Of a DNA stretch of 64,000 nt, positions 45,099 through 54,741 are shown piece after piece. The DNA is from Olivibacter jilunii. GTDB taxonomy: Bacteria > Bacteroidota > Bacteroidia > Sphingobacteriales > Sphingobacteriaceae. The translations under genes and the position numbers were made by a program. The stretch's first letter is position 1; each line of letters begins with the position of its first letter. Location of the stretch: contig NZ_LR027850.1 of the NCBI RefSeq assembly GCF_900607235.1, positions 186,001-250,000 of the forward strand, given 5' to 3'. The notes under the pieces were generated by a model. That model searched no databases and had not been told where the DNA came from. It saw only the letters and a program-made list of their open reading frames with translations.

Positions 45099-46244
45099 AT
45101 GAATCTACATATACTTGATGACGAGAAGTTCTTTGACCCTTTTGTCCAGAAGCTTGAAGCATTGGGACTGTTAGGTAATAACATTTTTGTGGTAAAAGAA
45201 TGTGGCTCGCTAAAATATATAAAGCGGCAAGACCTGATTTATTGCAGAATGTGTGATTCTCGGCGGATCGGTAATACAAGACATTATGCAAAGGTCTTCA
45301 TTCACTGTTTTACGCGAGATCTATTCGAATGGGTATATGATAATGATTTTCAGGAGCTAAATTGGATTATTTGGGGAAAAGACCTTTACCTAACCGAAGA
45401 CCTATTTGAAAAGCAAACGAAACATATTGTAAAGAAGATTAAAGATCGACGTTCTGCCATTGAACTTCGTTTGACTCGTGCTCGACACTTTTTTCTCAAT
45501 ATTGACTTAAGCAAAGTTTATACAAAGGTGGCGAACGTTTTAACTTGGATAAAACCTGAATATGACTATGCAGTAACCCATATTAAGGGGTTAAAAGCTA
45601 ATCATTTGGATTTTGCTTACATGTTTGAGTACGATGCCGAATTTATCGTAAGCCAATTTTTGTATAATCGTAATTTTAAACACAAGAAAATTAGTGATTT
45701 TAAGATCGTTCTTGGCAATTCGGGTGTTGCTTCCAATAATCATTTAGACGCGTTGGAAGAGTTAAGACAGCTCGGATTTGAAGAAATAGTTATTCCGTTA
45801 AGTTATGGTAACGAGAAATATATTAAGATCTTACAAAAAGAAATTGAAAGGAAGCCGTTATTAACAAAAATAACCTACCTTACTCAGTTTTTAACGCTAC
45901 ACGAGTATCTAACCGCTTTTTATAAGTCTGATATATTTGTTAGCAATTCGATTCGACCGCTTGGTATGGGCAACATTTGGATTGCACTTCTTTTGGGTAA
46001 GCTTGTTTTCATGAACCCAAAAAATCTTGTGTTCGATTTTTTAAAATCAATGGGACTTCAAGTCTTCGCTATTGGGGAGCTAGAAAGCGTAGAAGATATT
46101 GCGCAAACTATAGACGTAAAGGCCAATGTGGACATTGCTATCGATTTTTTATCGACAGCACGAATAGACGCAATGTATAGAAACCTTTTTAGTGCAACTG
46201 TAAGAAACACCTCAGAGCTACACCTATGTACATCTACATTATAA
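45099..46244 (+). CDS. WecF-like glycosyltransferase (GT56, Fuc4NAc transferase family)
   Basis: 381 residues, close to WecF length. The family signature is recognisable in IVLGNSGVASNNHLDALEEL, VIPLSYGNEKYIKIL and SNSIRPLGMGNIWIALLLGK. WecF of Enterobacteriaceae adds Fuc4NAc to the lipid-linked precursor of enterobacterial common antigen. Here it stands next to a DegT aminotransferase in an EPS locus, so it may add a 4-acetamido-deoxy sugar to the EPS repeat unit. The donor is inferred, not shown. Confidence 0.8.
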   Translation: MNLHILDDEKFFDPFVQKLEALGLLGNNIFVVKECGSLKYIKRQDLIYCRMCDSRRIGNTRHYAKVFIHCFTRDLFEWVYDNDFQELNWIIWGKDLYLTEDLFEKQTKHIVKKIKDRRSAIELRLTRARHFFLNIDLSKVYTKVANVLTWIKPEYDYAVTHIKGLKANHLDFAYMFEYDAEFIVSQFLYNRNFKHKKISDFKIVLGNSGVASNNHLDALEELRQLGFEEIVIPLSYGNEKYIKILQKEIERKPLLTKITYLTQFLTLHEYLTAFYKSDIFVSNSIRPLGMGNIWIALLLGKLVFMNPKNLVFDFLKSMGLQVFAIGELESVEDIAQTIDVKANVDIAIDFLSTARIDAMYRNLFSATVRNTSELHLCTSTL

Positions 46245-46266
46245 ATAAATATACCAAATTAAGACT

Positions 46267-47067
46267 ATGAAAACTAAATGCAAAAAGCCTTTGATGATTT
46301 TCGTAATGGCAATAATCGCGATTACCTCCGCTTGTACTAGTTCTAGAAAGTTGAAATACTTTCAGGATCTGCCCGAGGTAAAATCGGGAACAGAGTTCGC
46401 GATGATCAAATTTGAAGAGGTGAAGATCAAGCCAGATGATATTTTGAATATCCGTGTAAATACAGTAGATCAGGAAGCATCGGAAGCTATTAATAGTGGA
46501 AATACGTCAGTACCTGGAAATATTGTAGGAATTGGAACGAGTGTTAACAGTCAAATGGTCTTAGGGTACCTTGTTGGTCAAGATGGAACTGTTGAAATTC
46601 CTATTCTAGGCAAGATTGATCTTGCTGGTAGTACGCTTCTGCAAGCGAAGGAAAAAATCCGTGAAATCGCTTCTCAGTATTTTAAGGGCGCTACCGTTAG
46701 CCTGAGATTCTCTAATTTTAGGGTTTCTGTATTAGGTGAGGTTGGACGTCCTGGTACCTTTATCATTCCGAATCAACGTGTCTCGGTATTGGACGCTATC
46801 GCTTTTGCCGGTGATTTATCAGTGTATGGCCGCCGTTCCAATGTGCTTGTTGTGAGGAAAGATGATGAAGGAAAGGCAGTCGCGGTAAAGATGGATTTAA
46901 CTTCTAAAGATGTTTTTAATTCACCATACTTCTATTTGAGGCAGAACGATATTGTATATGTTGAACCATCAAAAGCCAAGCTATTAAACGCAGACACTTC
47001 TCTTGTTAGATATTTAAGCTTATTAGCATCATTAGTATCGGTGGGTATACTGGTGTTTAGAAATTAA
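46267..47067 (+). CDS. wza: Wza-like polysaccharide export lipoprotein
   Basis: 266 residues. The signal peptide ends in a lipobox at ITSAC, so it is lipidated in the outer membrane. The Poly_export domain (IKPDDILNIRVNT, VGQDGTVEIPILGKIDLAGSTL) is followed by an SLBB domain (VSVLGEVGRPGTF) and a C-terminal hydrophobic helix YLSLLASLVSVGILVF. It is shorter than E. coli Wza, as is usual in Bacteroidota. It forms the outer-membrane channel for the polymer and is followed 20 nt later by the wzc-like gene. Confidence 0.93.
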   Translation: MKTKCKKPLMIFVMAIIAITSACTSSRKLKYFQDLPEVKSGTEFAMIKFEEVKIKPDDILNIRVNTVDQEASEAINSGNTSVPGNIVGIGTSVNSQMVLGYLVGQDGTVEIPILGKIDLAGSTLLQAKEKIREIASQYFKGATVSLRFSNFRVSVLGEVGRPGTFIIPNQRVSVLDAIAFAGDLSVYGRRSNVLVVRKDDEGKAVAVKMDLTSKDVFNSPYFYLRQNDIVYVEPSKAKLLNADTSLVRYLSLLASLVSVGILVFRN

Positions 47068-47087
47068 TCTCCGTAAAAATTAGGATT

Positions 47088-49433
47088 ATGAAAATGCAAG
47101 TAGATAGAGACAACGATAAAAAAATGTCAAGGTTTTTTAAACGCATGGCCAGCTTCTGGTACGTTTATCTTTTAGGAGTTTGTTTCTTTGTTTTGTTGGC
47201 ATTCGCTTACTTGAAATATTCAACACCTCAATATTTGGTGTCCGGGGTTTTAATGTTAAAGGATCAAAAGAGTATGACGGAGAGTAAAGCTGTAACATCA
47301 TTTGCAAATGATAACGGACTTTCTTTTCTGCTCAAGCCGACAGAGAACGTAATGAATGAAATGAAGGTGTTGTCTTCTAGAAGTTTAGCACTTGAGGTTG
47401 TAAAGGAATTAAATTTGAATATTAAAACGGGAATAAAAAACGGTCCTACATTTAAGGAACTTTTTGATAAAACTCCATTCAATGTATCTGTCAGCAAAAT
47501 TATTGTCGATTCCGTTAAAGAACGAAACTTTGAAGTCGAAGTTTTGGAAGGTGAGAAGCTCCGTATTATAAGCGAAGATGAAAATTTTAACAAGGTAATT
47601 GCGGTCAATAATATCCTTAATACAAAACAATACAATATTGGCATTTCGAAGAAAGAATCGGCGGAATTGCGGATTGGAGAAAAGTATTGGATAAACATTA
47701 TCTCGGAAAATGCGGCAGCCAACTCATTACTAAATAGTTTTAGTGTAGAGCTAACCGATAAAACTGCTACAACAGCCAACTTACAATTATTCTATCCTGA
47801 TCCGAAACGGGGCGAGTTGATCCTTCAAACTATAATGAGTAGGTATATAAGTGATAATAAAGATAAAAAAATTAGGTTAGCGGATAGTATGTTGGTGTTT
47901 ATTGACGACCGATTGAACTTGGTAGCATCTGAATTGACTGATGTCGAAAAGGAGTTGGAAGGATTTAGAAGCAGCAACCGAATTACCGACTTATCTGAGC
48001 AATCAAAAATGCTAGTTGGCAACGCGAATGAATATTATAACAGGTTGAAAGACCAGCAGGCTCAATTGAAAGTGATACGTCAACTAGAAGCTTACGTGCA
48101 AAATCCTTCGAATAGCCATATACCTAGTTCTACAGTAATCCAAAATGCTGCTTTTAATTCTTCTTTGAACCAGTATAATGTATTGTTGCAAGAATATGAA
48201 AAGAAGAAATTATCATATACAGATTCGAACCCCGTAATCATCAACCTTACACAACAGATCAAATCAGAAAGAAATAATCTACTTCAGAACATAGCGTCTT
48301 ACAAAAAGGAATTGCAAGTGACAAATGAAGAGTTGGGACGGGTAAATAGCGGGTTTAATAGCCAAATAAGCCAAGTTCCAGCCAAGGAAAGGCAGTTTGT
48401 TAACTACAGTCGTCAGCAGGAACTTAAACAACAACTCTATGTATATCTATTACAGAAGCGTGAAGAAGCTAATATTGCAAAATCATCTAACGCGGAGCTC
48501 GCCAACATAGTTGATGATGCAAAAAGCAGCGAAGGCCCTGTAAAACCCATGCCTTCTGTCATCTATTTAATGGCAACTATGATGGGGCTGATTGTGCCTT
48601 TTGGCTTTCTAAATTTGAGAGAATTAACACGTACAAAAATCCAATCTGAATTTGATTTTGAGCGGTATAGTGATGTTGAAATTATCGGAAAGATTGGACA
48701 TAGTGCTTCCGAACAACAACATGTGGTGGGATCAGGAGCTAGAAACTCAGCACTCTCAGAAGGGTTTAGGAGCTTGCGAGCCAACCTGTACTACGCCTTG
48801 CAGTCTAAGCAGTCCAAAACTATAATGGTCACTTCTACTATCAAGGGAGAGGGCAAAAGCTTTATGTCTCTCAATCTAGGTCTTTCTCTTTCATTAACTG
48901 GGAAAAGGGTGGTTTTTGTTGAACTTGACTTGCGACAACCTAAGTTGGCAGCGATGATGGGTATTAACGAGCCTGTAGCGGGATTTTCGGAAGTAATTTC
49001 AGGCCGTTTAGAGGTGGAAGATTGTATTGTGCAAAGTCCACTTAGCCCGTCATGTTTTCTGTTAAGCGCTGGCATTTCAATCGAGAACCCTGCGGAACTA
49101 ATTCTTGATGAAAAGGTTGAAGCTTTGTTCGACAAGTTAAAGCATCGATTCGATTACGTCGTTGTTGATTCACCTCCAGTTGGGTTAGTGTCAGATGCTT
49201 TTATAATCCAACAATATGTTGAGATGACGGCCTATGTGTGCCGGCATAATTATACTAAAAAAGATCAGTTCGATTTTATTAATGAATTAAATAAAAAGAA
49301 TCGGCTCAAAAATATGTATTTGATAGTTAATGATATTAATGTAAACAGCTCAGCGTACTATAGCTATGGATATGGATATGGTTACGAAGATACGTTAGAG
49401 AGAAAGAACTGGAGAAAACGATTGAAGCTTTAA
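47088..49433 (+). CDS. wzc: Wzc-like polysaccharide co-polymerase with tyrosine autokinase domain
   Basis: 781 residues. An N-terminal transmembrane helix (~23-43) begins the Wzz domain, whose periplasmic coiled-coil part spans ~250-480. A second helix near residue 490 (VIYLMATMMGLIVPFGF) leads to the cytoplasmic kinase. Walker A TSTIKGEGKS lies at ~581-590, Walker A' VFVELDLRQPKL follows, and VVDSPPVG is Walker B. The C-terminus has a tyrosine cluster YYSYGYGYGY, the expected autophosphorylation site and substrate of the CpsB-like phosphatase. It controls chain length and export with Wza. Confidence 0.95.
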   Translation: MKMQVDRDNDKKMSRFFKRMASFWYVYLLGVCFFVLLAFAYLKYSTPQYLVSGVLMLKDQKSMTESKAVTSFANDNGLSFLLKPTENVMNEMKVLSSRSLALEVVKELNLNIKTGIKNGPTFKELFDKTPFNVSVSKIIVDSVKERNFEVEVLEGEKLRIISEDENFNKVIAVNNILNTKQYNIGISKKESAELRIGEKYWINIISENAAANSLLNSFSVELTDKTATTANLQLFYPDPKRGELILQTIMSRYISDNKDKKIRLADSMLVFIDDRLNLVASELTDVEKELEGFRSSNRITDLSEQSKMLVGNANEYYNRLKDQQAQLKVIRQLEAYVQNPSNSHIPSSTVIQNAAFNSSLNQYNVLLQEYEKKKLSYTDSNPVIINLTQQIKSERNNLLQNIASYKKELQVTNEELGRVNSGFNSQISQVPAKERQFVNYSRQQELKQQLYVYLLQKREEANIAKSSNAELANIVDDAKSSEGPVKPMPSVIYLMATMMGLIVPFGFLNLRELTRTKIQSEFDFERYSDVEIIGKIGHSASEQQHVVGSGARNSALSEGFRSLRANLYYALQSKQSKTIMVTSTIKGEGKSFMSLNLGLSLSLTGKRVVFVELDLRQPKLAAMMGINEPVAGFSEVISGRLEVEDCIVQSPLSPSCFLLSAGISIENPAELILDEKVEALFDKLKHRFDYVVVDSPPVGLVSDAFIIQQYVEMTAYVCRHNYTKKDQFDFINELNKKNRLKNMYLIVNDINVNSSAYYSYGYGYGYEDTLERKNWRKRLKL

Positions 49434-49436
49434 AGT

Positions 49437-50750
49437 ATGAAAAATGAAAATTTTCCTTTAGAACTTAGTTCTTATGAAGGAGTGGTAAATGAAACATACG
49501 GTGTGATGCCATTTTACAGAAGTAGTATCAATTTTGCCGTTTTGTTCTTTCCAATAACATCATTTTTACTTATCCCCTCTGTACAAGGCACAACCATCAT
49601 AAGTGTACTTATAGCGATTCTTTTTGGGGTTGTATGTGCGTTTCCTGCAGGGAATCAAAAAAAAATGGTCTTAAGAGATTTAAGCGTTTTCTTTTTGATT
49701 TATATCTGCTTTAGTATAATCTCTCAATTTCTTAATCTGATCTATGAGTTAAAATTAGATGAGCGAATCGTGCTAATAAATCAGGGTATGTTTTTGGATT
49801 ACTTTTATCGACCTTCCCATTTGACACAATCTCTCTATTTAATGATCTCAGTTATAATTTATTTGCTGGTTAAATATTACGCCGATCATTCCATTATAGA
49901 TTATATTTATTGGGCCTTACGTATTTTATGCTTTTACGCGATTTATGAAGTGATCTTTTATATGATAACGGGTAGCCCTGGAGATTTCGTGACCAATAGA
50001 AAGTTTGGAGAAACCTCTGCATCTTTGTTTCAAACAACTACTATTGCTGGTATGAGATTTCAGAGGATGAAAGGATATACAGGCGAACCATCAATGTTCA
50101 CCTTTACTATACAACCTTTTTGGGTGCTAAGTTACGCCTTACGGAGAAAGTTTGATTCTGTGTTATTACTTGTTTGTTTAATTTTTACTTTTTCTACTAC
50201 CGCATACTTTTCAATCATTGTTTTTTTTATTGCTTGGTTCGTTTACAGAAAACGCTACAAACAAATTTTTTACGTAATGATTGTCGTACTCGCGGTGTTG
50301 GCAATACTACAACTGGACGCATTTCGCAGTACATTTGATGCACTTTACGACAGCGTGTTTGGGAATAAGCTCAGCGGCGATAGTAGTTCGTCGCAAGATA
50401 GGGGTGGTAAGTTCTCTTATCATCTTGCTTACTGGACCGGGTTACATTTTCCACATAAACTCTTTGGAATAGGATTTGGATATATTCGATCAACGGACTT
50501 TATTACAACGATACTTGTAAATAATGGTATCATAGGCTTCCTGGTGTTTTCCTTCTTTATATTGAAGCATACGCGTATTTTTATTCTTCAGCGGGATGTG
50601 GCTTTTTGTTATAGTATAGGGCTGTTAATTCTCTATTTTAATTTGATGGCAACGGTCCCTGAGTTTATGTACCCTTCTTTTTGGATTTTTCTAGCGCTAG
50701 GCTATATATTGAAAGTTTATTATAAAAACAAATCGGATGCTGTATTTTGA
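49437..50750 (+). CDS. wzy: Wzy-type polysaccharide polymerase
   Basis: 437 residues with ~10-12 hydrophobic segments and no signal peptide. A large periplasmic-type loop between residues ~175 and 230 carries RMKGYTGEPSMFTF, and another contains SSSQDRGGKFSYHLAYW and GIGFGYIRS, patterns seen in O-antigen ligase/polymerase proteins. It begins 3 nt after wzc, and the next gene overlaps its end by 14 nt. It most likely joins the repeat units into polymer. Confidence 0.88.
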   Translation: MKNENFPLELSSYEGVVNETYGVMPFYRSSINFAVLFFPITSFLLIPSVQGTTIISVLIAILFGVVCAFPAGNQKKMVLRDLSVFFLIYICFSIISQFLNLIYELKLDERIVLINQGMFLDYFYRPSHLTQSLYLMISVIIYLLVKYYADHSIIDYIYWALRILCFYAIYEVIFYMITGSPGDFVTNRKFGETSASLFQTTTIAGMRFQRMKGYTGEPSMFTFTIQPFWVLSYALRRKFDSVLLLVCLIFTFSTTAYFSIIVFFIAWFVYRKRYKQIFYVMIVVLAVLAILQLDAFRSTFDALYDSVFGNKLSGDSSSSQDRGGKFSYHLAYWTGLHFPHKLFGIGFGYIRSTDFITTILVNNGIIGFLVFSFFILKHTRIFILQRDVAFCYSIGLLILYFNLMATVPEFMYPSFWIFLALGYILKVYYKNKSDAVF

Positions 50751-51747
50751 GAAACTCCTTGGGCTTATATTTCTGATATTCTTTTTATCATCGAGTAACC
50801 GTGTTAACGGGCAGACAAAGGAAAACAGAGTATTTATTTGGGGAATAAATGGGCATCCTTTTACGCAACAGGCATATAACAAACGTACCTGGGCAGAACA
50901 ACTTTCATTTTTGAAAGATCTGAAGGTGGATTATTACCGGATTGATGTGCCTTTAGCGAATACAGGGCGATCGAAAAACGAAGCCGCATTTTACGCATTT
51001 GTAAGACAACTAAAGTCCATCAATGTGAAACCGATGCCAGCCGTTTTTCCAAGGATTGATACTACTGTAATTGACTCATTGAACACCTATAATTTGTATT
51101 ATGAACAAGGGAAAACATTTGCAAAAGAATATGGAGACCTAATAGATGTTGTGGAAGTAGGAAACGAGTGGGAAACAAAATTGATAAAAAGCAGAAAGCT
51201 TGATGGAACAAGAGCCTCTCACTATGACCTAGTAAAGGCGAAGAAGCGGATGTGGTTGCTGCAAGGGTTTATTAACGGTATGAAGACAGTTAAATCATCT
51301 TTACGTGTAAGTATCTCTTTGGGTTGGACGCATTGGTATTATCTAGAGTTGTTAGAAAAGCATCATGTCAACTACGATATTATTGGGTATCACTGGTATT
51401 CAGACATGGGGGATATTACAAATGCTAGAAAGCCTTACGGTGATTTTTTGCCGACGCTTAAAGAAAAATATAGAAAGGAAATTTGGGTTACTGAGTTTAA
51501 TACTCATGCGGGAACAGTAAAGCATTCGTTTGCGTCTCAAAAAGACTATATAGCGAAAAGTATAGAGCGAATTTTGAAGCATAAAGTAATTAGTGGTTTA
51601 TTTATTTATGAGTTATTCGATCAACCTGCGCTAAAGCCAAGATATCCAGATGAACCGAATTATGGTTTGATATACATGGAAGGAAATCAACGTCGTTTAA
51701 AACCTGCTTATTTAATTTTTAGACAATTTATAGCTTCGACGAAATAA
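50737..51747 (+). CDS. Secreted clan GH-A-type glycosidase in the EPS locus (copy 1)
   Basis: 336 residues with a signal peptide ending near VNGQ. TIM-barrel features: WGINGHP at the first strand, DYYRIDVPLA, VEVGNEWETK with a putative acid/base glutamate after Asn, DIIGYHWYSDMG, IWVTEFNTHAG with the putative nucleophile glutamate, and LFIYELFDQPAL. The Asn-Glu and strand-7 Glu pair is the clan GH-A pattern; the family is not identified. It overlaps the wzy gene and shares most motifs with the lipoprotein at 56066-57100. Its likely role is trimming or releasing the EPS, as in other synthase-linked hydrolases. Confidence 0.82.
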   Translation: MLYFEKLLGLIFLIFFLSSSNRVNGQTKENRVFIWGINGHPFTQQAYNKRTWAEQLSFLKDLKVDYYRIDVPLANTGRSKNEAAFYAFVRQLKSINVKPMPAVFPRIDTTVIDSLNTYNLYYEQGKTFAKEYGDLIDVVEVGNEWETKLIKSRKLDGTRASHYDLVKAKKRMWLLQGFINGMKTVKSSLRVSISLGWTHWYYLELLEKHHVNYDIIGYHWYSDMGDITNARKPYGDFLPTLKEKYRKEIWVTEFNTHAGTVKHSFASQKDYIAKSIERILKHKVISGLFIYELFDQPALKPRYPDEPNYGLIYMEGNQRRLKPAYLIFRQFIASTK

Positions 51748-51774
51748 TAACTAATTTTATTTCTCTCATAATTC

Positions 51775-52842
51775 ATGACAATATATATTAATGGTAAATA
51801 CCTTACACAGCGACTTACGGGTGTGCAGCGCTACGCTTTTGAGATTACAAAAGCGTTAGTATCACTAGAGGTAGATGTTAAAGTAATTATTCCCTCTTTC
51901 TTGGAAACTACTGAAATTGATCTGCCGGGGCATGTATTGTTACCTCTAGACGGATGTAAAAGCATAATACTTTGGGAACAGCTAACTATTGCACGGTTTT
52001 TAAAAAACAAAAATGACTATATTTTATTGAACCTTTGTAATATAGGCACTCTTTTTAACAAAAATCAAGTGCTTTGTATTCACGACATGACATATAGGGT
52101 AGATCCTAAATGGTTTAGTTGGGCGTTTAGCAAATATTATCAATTTATGATACCAAAACTGGTAAGGATAGCAAGGGAGATTGTAACCGTTAGTGAATTT
52201 TCCAAAAAGGAAATAGCCGATCACCTTGATGTGAGTAAGGATCGTATTACAGTAATTTATAATGCACCATCGAATGATTTTGTATATAGCAGTGTCGAAA
52301 ATATAGTATGTAACAAAGAAGACTTCTTTTTGTTTGTAGGGTCTATGCATCCCAGGAAGAATATAAATCTATTAATTAAATTATTTTCTTTGGAAGAGTT
52401 CAGAAATCAGAGACTGGTCGTTGTTGGAGCTAAATCGAAAGAGTTTGCAGAAGTGGATTTCGATTTGCCTACAAATGTTGAGGTATTTGATAAATGCAAT
52501 GATAGTCAGTTAGCAAGTTTATACCTTCGAGCAAAGGCACTATTGAATCCGTCGATATATGAGGGTTTTGGAATACCGATAGTCGAAGCAATGGCTAGCG
52601 GATGTCCTTTGATAATATCTGATATACAAGTTTTTAAAGAAATAGCTGGGGATGGTGCTATTTATTTTAATCCAAACTCTTTAATGAGTTTAAAAAATGC
52701 TTTTAATACTTTTTTAAGTAAATCTCAAGAAGAGGTAACCCATATTATTCAATCTAATTTTACACGTAGTAAAGAGTTTACTTGGGAGCGTTCGGCAAAA
52801 AAATTATTGGATCTTATAAATAAATCGCAATGGGTTGGATAA
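51775..52842 (+). CDS. Family 4 glycosyltransferase
   Basis: 355 residues of the GT-B fold, with TQRLTGVQRYAFEIT at the N-terminus, the linker-region VGSMHPRKN, and the EGFGIPIVEAMASGCPLI donor-binding block (E-x7-E) near residues 260-280. The following CysE-like gene overlaps its end by 13 nt. It probably adds a sugar to the lipid-linked repeat unit. Confidence 0.93.
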   Translation: MTIYINGKYLTQRLTGVQRYAFEITKALVSLEVDVKVIIPSFLETTEIDLPGHVLLPLDGCKSIILWEQLTIARFLKNKNDYILLNLCNIGTLFNKNQVLCIHDMTYRVDPKWFSWAFSKYYQFMIPKLVRIAREIVTVSEFSKKEIADHLDVSKDRITVIYNAPSNDFVYSSVENIVCNKEDFFLFVGSMHPRKNINLLIKLFSLEEFRNQRLVVVGAKSKEFAEVDFDLPTNVEVFDKCNDSQLASLYLRAKALLNPSIYEGFGIPIVEAMASGCPLIISDIQVFKEIAGDGAIYFNPNSLMSLKNAFNTFLSKSQEEVTHIIQSNFTRSKEFTWERSAKKLLDLINKSQWVG

Positions 52843-53378
52843 AAGAGACAGGACGAGATCTTCGACAGCTGAAAAAAGTTTATGAAATCAATTATTTGCT
52901 GGCAGTGTTAGCGAATCGTGGCTTTCACGCACTTTTTGTATATAGATTAAGCAACTGGTTGTATAAAATAAAGATCCCATTACTACCTTTAATATTAACA
53001 AGATGCATCCAAATACTTTATGGTATAGATATCGATTACCGATCGTCCATCAGCGGCGGGATTGTGATCATACATGGAGTGGGGTTAGTAATCGGAGAAG
53101 GAGTTGTTATTGAGGAGGGCGTGACCCTGTACCATGGGGTTACCTTAGGTAGAAAGAGACAAGGAAAGGTAGTGCCAAATGATGATGGGTTTCCCTCCGT
53201 TGAAGCAAACAGTGTAATAGGTGCCGGTGCCAAGTTAATCGGTCCGATAAAAATCGGTAGAGGGAGTTTGGTTGGGCCAAATTGTGTCCTTACTCAAAGT
53301 ATTGATGCAGAAACTCTGGTGAAAATAAGTCAACAAAGTTATATATTAAAAAATATTCGATCAACTTCAACTAGTTAA
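52830..53378 (+). CDS. CysE-like left-handed beta-helix acetyltransferase
   Basis: 182 residues. The N-terminal half is helical. Residues ~80-165 carry hexapeptide repeats (IHGVGLVIGEGVVIEEGVTL, VTLGRK, GAGAKLIGPIKIGRGSLVG). Proteins of this type in EPS clusters usually acetylate a sugar or a repeat unit rather than serine. It overlaps the preceding GT4 gene and is the last gene of the block that begins at 43 kb. Confidence 0.88.
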   Translation: MGWIKETGRDLRQLKKVYEINYLLAVLANRGFHALFVYRLSNWLYKIKIPLLPLILTRCIQILYGIDIDYRSSISGGIVIIHGVGLVIGEGVVIEEGVTLYHGVTLGRKRQGKVVPNDDGFPSVEANSVIGAGAKLIGPIKIGRGSLVGPNCVLTQSIDAETLVKISQQSYILKNIRSTSTS

Positions 53379-53534
53379 GGGTCAAGAAATAAAGTCGACA
53401 ATCCTATTTGAATAAGGAAAACTTTGATGTTTTAATATCATCACAACTATTACCCTAGTCATTAGTTCGCTTAAATCTTGAATCTTTATAAAGAAGATTT
53501 TTAGTCAAATTACAGACCGCAAACATTACTATAT

Positions 53535-54689
53535 ATGAAATTAGCAATTGTTCAAGACGATATTGTTCGAAGAGGGGGGGCCGAGCAGGTAGCCTTAAGT
53601 TTTCATCAGGCTTTTCCAGATGCACCGGTTTATACACTTGCATATGATCCTCACGCTACATATGAAGAATTTAAACAAGTGAACATTAAAACAAGTTGGT
53701 TTGGTAAGCTTGTGAGAAATGAGGACACGATGAAAAAGCTCTTTTTCCCTTTTGGAGTTTGGGCAATGAGACAGTTAGATCTAACTGCCTATGATGTTAT
53801 ACTTCAATCTACGACACATTGCGCTAAGTATATCAAAACAAGAAGTGATGCATTGATCATTACGTACTGCCATACGCCATTTCGCTTAGTTTGGCGATCA
53901 GAAACCTACGAGCAGGTGAGAAATGCGTCGTTCTTAAAGAGAATAGCGTTTCAATATGTTATTAATCGTTTGCGAAAAATTGATTTAAAATCTGCGAGAA
54001 GGACTGATTGGTTTGTTACAAACTCTAGCGAAGTTGTACCCAGAATTGAACAGGCTTATCATCCTAAGCAACCAATTAGCGTTATTAATCCATCAGTTAA
54101 ATGCAAAAATTTTTATGTGGATGAAAATCCTGAAGATTATTTTTTGGTTGTCTCCCGATTTGAGCCTTATAAAAAGGTTGACTTAGTGATTGAGGCATTT
54201 AATCAAATGCCTGATAAAAAGCTATTGATAGTGGGAAAAGGAACAAAGGAAAATGAATTACGCTCTATGGCAGGACCTAATATTCAATTTCTTAAATCAC
54301 TAAGCGCTGATGCATTAGCAACGGTTTTTGCGAGATGCAAAGCACTGATATTTCCGCAGCTTGAAGATTATGGTATAACACCTCTTGAAGCAAGTGCTTC
54401 AGGCAGACCTGTAATTGCTTATGGTAGTGGGGGCGTACTCGATACTATGATACCGGTTAGTGATATTTCAAGCGCTGAGAGATCGACGGCTCTATTTTTC
54501 AACACACAAACAACCGAAGCGATTATACATGCCGTGAGTATATTTGACAACTTTGCTTTTAATTCGGCCTTTATCAGGAAACATGCTGAATCATTTGATG
54601 AAGAACAATTTGTAATGAAGATAAAAAAGTTTGTAATTGAAAAGCATAAAGAGCATTGCGAAGCTAAGGTATTCGACTTTGTGAATTAA
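53535..54689 (+). CDS. Family 4 glycosyltransferase
   Basis: 384 residues. GT-B features include QDDIVRRGGAEQVALSF at the nucleotide-fold N-terminus, CHTPFRLVWR, YFLVVSRFEPYKKVDLVIEAF and the C-terminal EDYGITPLEASASGRPVIAYG block. It starts after a 156-nt gap that probably holds a promoter. Sugar donor unknown. It resembles mannosyltransferases of EPS loci in the N-terminal GGAE motif, which fits the GDP-mannose supply. Confidence 0.92.
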   Translation: MKLAIVQDDIVRRGGAEQVALSFHQAFPDAPVYTLAYDPHATYEEFKQVNIKTSWFGKLVRNEDTMKKLFFPFGVWAMRQLDLTAYDVILQSTTHCAKYIKTRSDALIITYCHTPFRLVWRSETYEQVRNASFLKRIAFQYVINRLRKIDLKSARRTDWFVTNSSEVVPRIEQAYHPKQPISVINPSVKCKNFYVDENPEDYFLVVSRFEPYKKVDLVIEAFNQMPDKKLLIVGKGTKENELRSMAGPNIQFLKSLSADALATVFARCKALIFPQLEDYGITPLEASASGRPVIAYGSGGVLDTMIPVSDISSAERSTALFFNTQTTEAIIHAVSIFDNFAFNSAFIRKHAESFDEEQFVMKIKKFVIEKHKEHCEAKVFDFVN

Positions 54690-54741
54690 TTCAAAGAGCT
54701 CGAGGTGATTATATATTTAGCGTAAAATTAATATAAAAGTT

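Noticed and set aside
47264-47779. Minus-strand open frame of 171 codons opposite the wzc-like gene
   Set aside because: Entirely antisense to a well supported coding region; Ser/Thr/Phe-rich sequence typical of antisense translation.
54680-54695. Third CRP-like site overlapping the stop of a GT4 gene
   Set aside because: It matches only 8 of 10 core positions and part of it is fixed by the stop and preceding codons, so it may be chance. It is kept only as a supporting remark.
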